The notes under the pieces were generated by a model. The model ran no database searches, was not told where the DNA came from, and saw nothing but the letters and a program-made list of their open reading frames with translations. From contig DATJPQ010000170.1 of assembly GCA_035506315.1 (NCBI GenBank), positions 1-7,320 on the forward strand: DNA of 7,320 nucleotides, read 5' to 3'. How positions within the stretch are numbered: the first letter of the stretch is position 1; the number at the start of each line of letters is the position of its first letter. The translations under genes and the position numbers were made by a program. Of this stretch, positions 7,201 through 7,320 are shown piece by piece. This DNA comes from MWDT01 sp035506315. Lineage in GTDB: Bacteria > Verrucomicrobiota > Verrucomicrobiia > Opitutales > Opitutaceae.

Positions 7201-7320
7201 AAAACTTCCGACACCGGCGCCATGGCGACGAATCGGAGGTGGGAAACCATCTACGTAATTCTGCCTTTGCAGAAACCTCAAGACTTCCAGGCGTCGAGCC
7301 GATGCACGACCTATCTTATA
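7201..7320. other. Right-end sequence without a recognisable gene
   Basis: No open frame here has protein-like composition or a recognisable motif on either strand. Visible structure is a CGCCATGGCG palindrome (7218-7227) and a small perfect hairpin TTCTGC-CTTT-GCAGAA (7259-7274). It may be intergenic, or lead into a gene beyond the edge. Confidence 0.4.

Noticed and set aside
6907..7281. A minus-strand frame over the right-end gap
   Set aside because: It crosses the palindrome cluster and the end of the lipoprotein gene, with no recognisable motif or start context.

Overview
The window is a high-GC bacterial segment that reads as a carbohydrate/lactate catabolic locus. The protein set (LutABC-type lactate oxidation, an OPT-superfamily transporter, rhamnulokinase, a chagasin-like lipoprotein), the scarcity of clear Shine-Dalgarno sites and the style of the intergenic repeats (9-nt-period CTCTGC and ATCCGTGCC motifs, GCGAG-loop-CTCGC palindromes) suggest Verrucomicrobiota, most likely Opitutaceae. 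This placement is inferred from general familiarity, not from a marker gene.

Layout. The left two thirds are on the minus strand and are read right to left. lutA (4236-5003) and lutB (2815-4236) overlap at a TGATG stop/start. A 115-base gap holding a REP-like palindromic repeat follows, then an OPT-family membrane transporter (408-2699). Next comes a 279-base gap almost filled by a nested inverted-repeat element (144-398), then the first 42 codons of lutC (1-128), cut by the window edge. The right third is on the plus strand. A 140-base divergent control region (5004-5143) leads into rhaB, rhamnulokinase (5144-6577). A small lipoprotein of the chagasin/inhibitor I42 type follows (6649-7059), then 261 bases without a credible gene but rich in palindromes and repeats.

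How the genes may work together. RhaB phosphorylates L-rhamnulose; aldolase cleavage of the product gives DHAP and L-lactaldehyde, and oxidation of lactaldehyde gives L-lactate. LutABC oxidises L-lactate to pyruvate. Divergent placement of rhaB and lutAB around one control region therefore fits joint use of both carbon halves of a deoxysugar. The OPT transporter, placed inside the lut operon, may import a peptide or other substrate linked to this diet; its substrate cannot be read from the sequence.

All complete genes look intact. The main points for a second look are the OPT gene splitting lutAB from lutC with a repeat on each side, the nested inverted-repeat element before lutC, the recurring GCGAG/CTCGC palindromes, and the chagasin-like lipoprotein with a divergent third loop. 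I saw no phage, transposase, CRISPR or defence genes, and no new multi-gene system.
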